Shown in pieces: positions 63,699-64,000 of a DNA stretch of 64,000 nucleotides; positions within the stretch are counted from its first letter, which is position 1, and each line of letters starts with the position of its first letter. Made by a program: the position numbers and the translations under genes. This DNA comes from Osmia lignaria lignaria. Its lineage: Eukaryota > Arthropoda > Insecta > Hymenoptera > Megachilidae. A model generated the notes under the pieces. That model searched no databases. It worked only from the letters and a program-made list of their open reading frames with translations, and was not told where the DNA came from. The stretch lies in NCBI RefSeq assembly GCF_051020975.1, contig NW_027478166.1, forward strand, positions 9,859,501 through 9,923,500, written 5' to 3'.

Positions 63699-64000
63699 TC
63701 AGAAGCGTAGTTTTCGAGATATATCGAGATATTTAAAAGTTCCGAAGCCGCACCAACATAATAGAGATACAGAAACACCGTGGCCCCTTTCTTTGAGATA
63801 ACTCTGCACTAGTGCGAGCCGCAAATGCCACTTCCAGCTTAGCTGTGCAGAAGAAGAACAACAAGAAGAAGAAATATCTGGAAATATGTCCGTTAGGCCC
63901 CTTCCCTTGAGATAAATCTGCAAATATCTCGGAAACGAAGCGAGCTATGGCAAAATGTTGAGAGGCCTTTTTTGTAGAGAATTAAGTTTCCTACTATTTA
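63699..64000. repeat. Partial monomer at right window edge
   Basis: The first 302 bp of a unit carrying ctagtgcgagccgc, atctggaaatatg and gtccgttagg, as at 14114 and 46313. It ends at ctactattta and so continues beyond the window. Confidence 0.95.

Larger units (their letters stand above)
1..64000. repeat. Tandem satellite array, 322-bp monomer, ~199 copies
   Basis: The same 322-bp sequence recurs head to tail over the full window with no interruption. The gatcag site marking each unit falls at 271, 593, 915 and so on to 63699. The 63428 bp between the first and last site equal 197 units of 322 bp minus 6. By eye, units differ from each other mostly by a handful to about twenty substitutions, and indels are very rare. 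The reference unit has 126 G+C of 322. Both window edges cut through a monomer, so the array continues on both sides. Known role of such arrays: centromeric, pericentromeric or heterochromatic DNA. Which one applies here cannot be told from the sequence. The family is not recognised by name. Confidence 0.99.

Noticed and set aside
271..63923. A ~74-codon minus-strand open frame in most monomers
   Set aside because: The start is TTG in the units examined, and an in-frame TAG usually lies about ten codons upstream, so no ATG is available. 322 is not a multiple of 3, so frames cannot join into a repeat protein. Variation includes frameshifts and stops in many units, and the Ser/Cys run is just the GAA/CAA tract read in reverse. 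Persistence is explained by sequence homogenisation. A test of non-synonymous against synonymous change across all units would settle it.
1..64000. CRISPR array
   Set aside because: There are no unique spacers between short repeats. The whole 322-bp unit is repeated.
1..64000. rDNA intergenic-spacer subrepeats
   Set aside because: Spacer subrepeats of ~0.3 kb exist in some animals, but 64 kb without any rRNA sequence makes this explanation unlikely.
1..64000. Telomeric or subtelomeric short repeats
   Set aside because: No TTAGG, TTAGGG or similar tandem short repeat was seen.
1..64000. Transposable element or integrated element
   Set aside because: No terminal repeats, target-site duplications, or reverse transcriptase or transposase reading frames. 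Every base examined is accounted for by the monomer.

Overview
The whole window is one uninterrupted tandem satellite DNA array. A 322-bp monomer repeats head to tail from base 1 to base 64000. There are 197 complete units between 271 and 63698, with a 270-bp partial unit on the left and a 302-bp partial unit on the right, about 198.8 copies in all. Counting units from the gatcag site at 271, nearly every unit is exactly 322 bp. Only eight units deviate (five of 321 bp, two of 323 bp, one of 319 bp), and together they account for the net -6 bp drift across the window. I see no unique sequence, transposon, RNA gene, CRISPR array or credible protein-coding gene.

The source is almost certainly a eukaryote, because 64 kb of pure ~0.3-kb satellite with multi-kilobase higher-order duplications is typical of centromeric, pericentromeric or heterochromatic DNA. 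The reference monomer (271-592) is 39% GC by hand count. It keeps 11 CpG where about 12 are expected, so there is no CpG depletion. That fits a lightly methylated genome such as many arthropods better than a vertebrate or plant, but this is weak inference and I do not recognise the family by name.

Layout. 1-3600 and 4509-7140 are a long duplication that differs by three monomers, and the left end carries a 644-bp dimer pattern. 7677-8642 is three identical monomers in a row. 8643-12825 holds interleaved ~1.6-kb and ~3.2-kb repeats marked by shared 1-bp-deleted units. 13148-18299 holds a 3864-bp-spaced duplication. 17334-21841 is a tandem pair of 2254-bp seven-mers. 21386-27853 is a 3219-bp tandem duplication with a visible chimeric junction near 24.6 kb. 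32.6-42.9 kb is a 5152-bp (16-monomer) tandem duplication with a chimeric junction near 37.75 kb and a nested 1288-bp four-mer. 46957-48244 is a 644-bp dimer pair that reappears at 51.66 kb. 50.4-54.9 kb contains a 3220-bp-spaced duplication. 54.9-64 kb carries more private variants, with local 1610-bp and 1288-bp duplications.

Each monomer has internal architecture: a T-rich segment ending in a gatcag palindrome, a 10-bp AT-rich tandem motif, two copies of a 27-bp motif 114 bp apart, a GAA/CAA tract, and copies of the inverted motif atatctcg. The open frames seen in most monomers are by-products of repetition. 322 is not a multiple of 3, the common minus-strand frame begins at TTG rather than ATG, and every monomer closes its own frame. 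No gene network is present. The biology here is structural (chromatin, centromere or heterochromatin) and the dynamics are unequal exchange and gene conversion.
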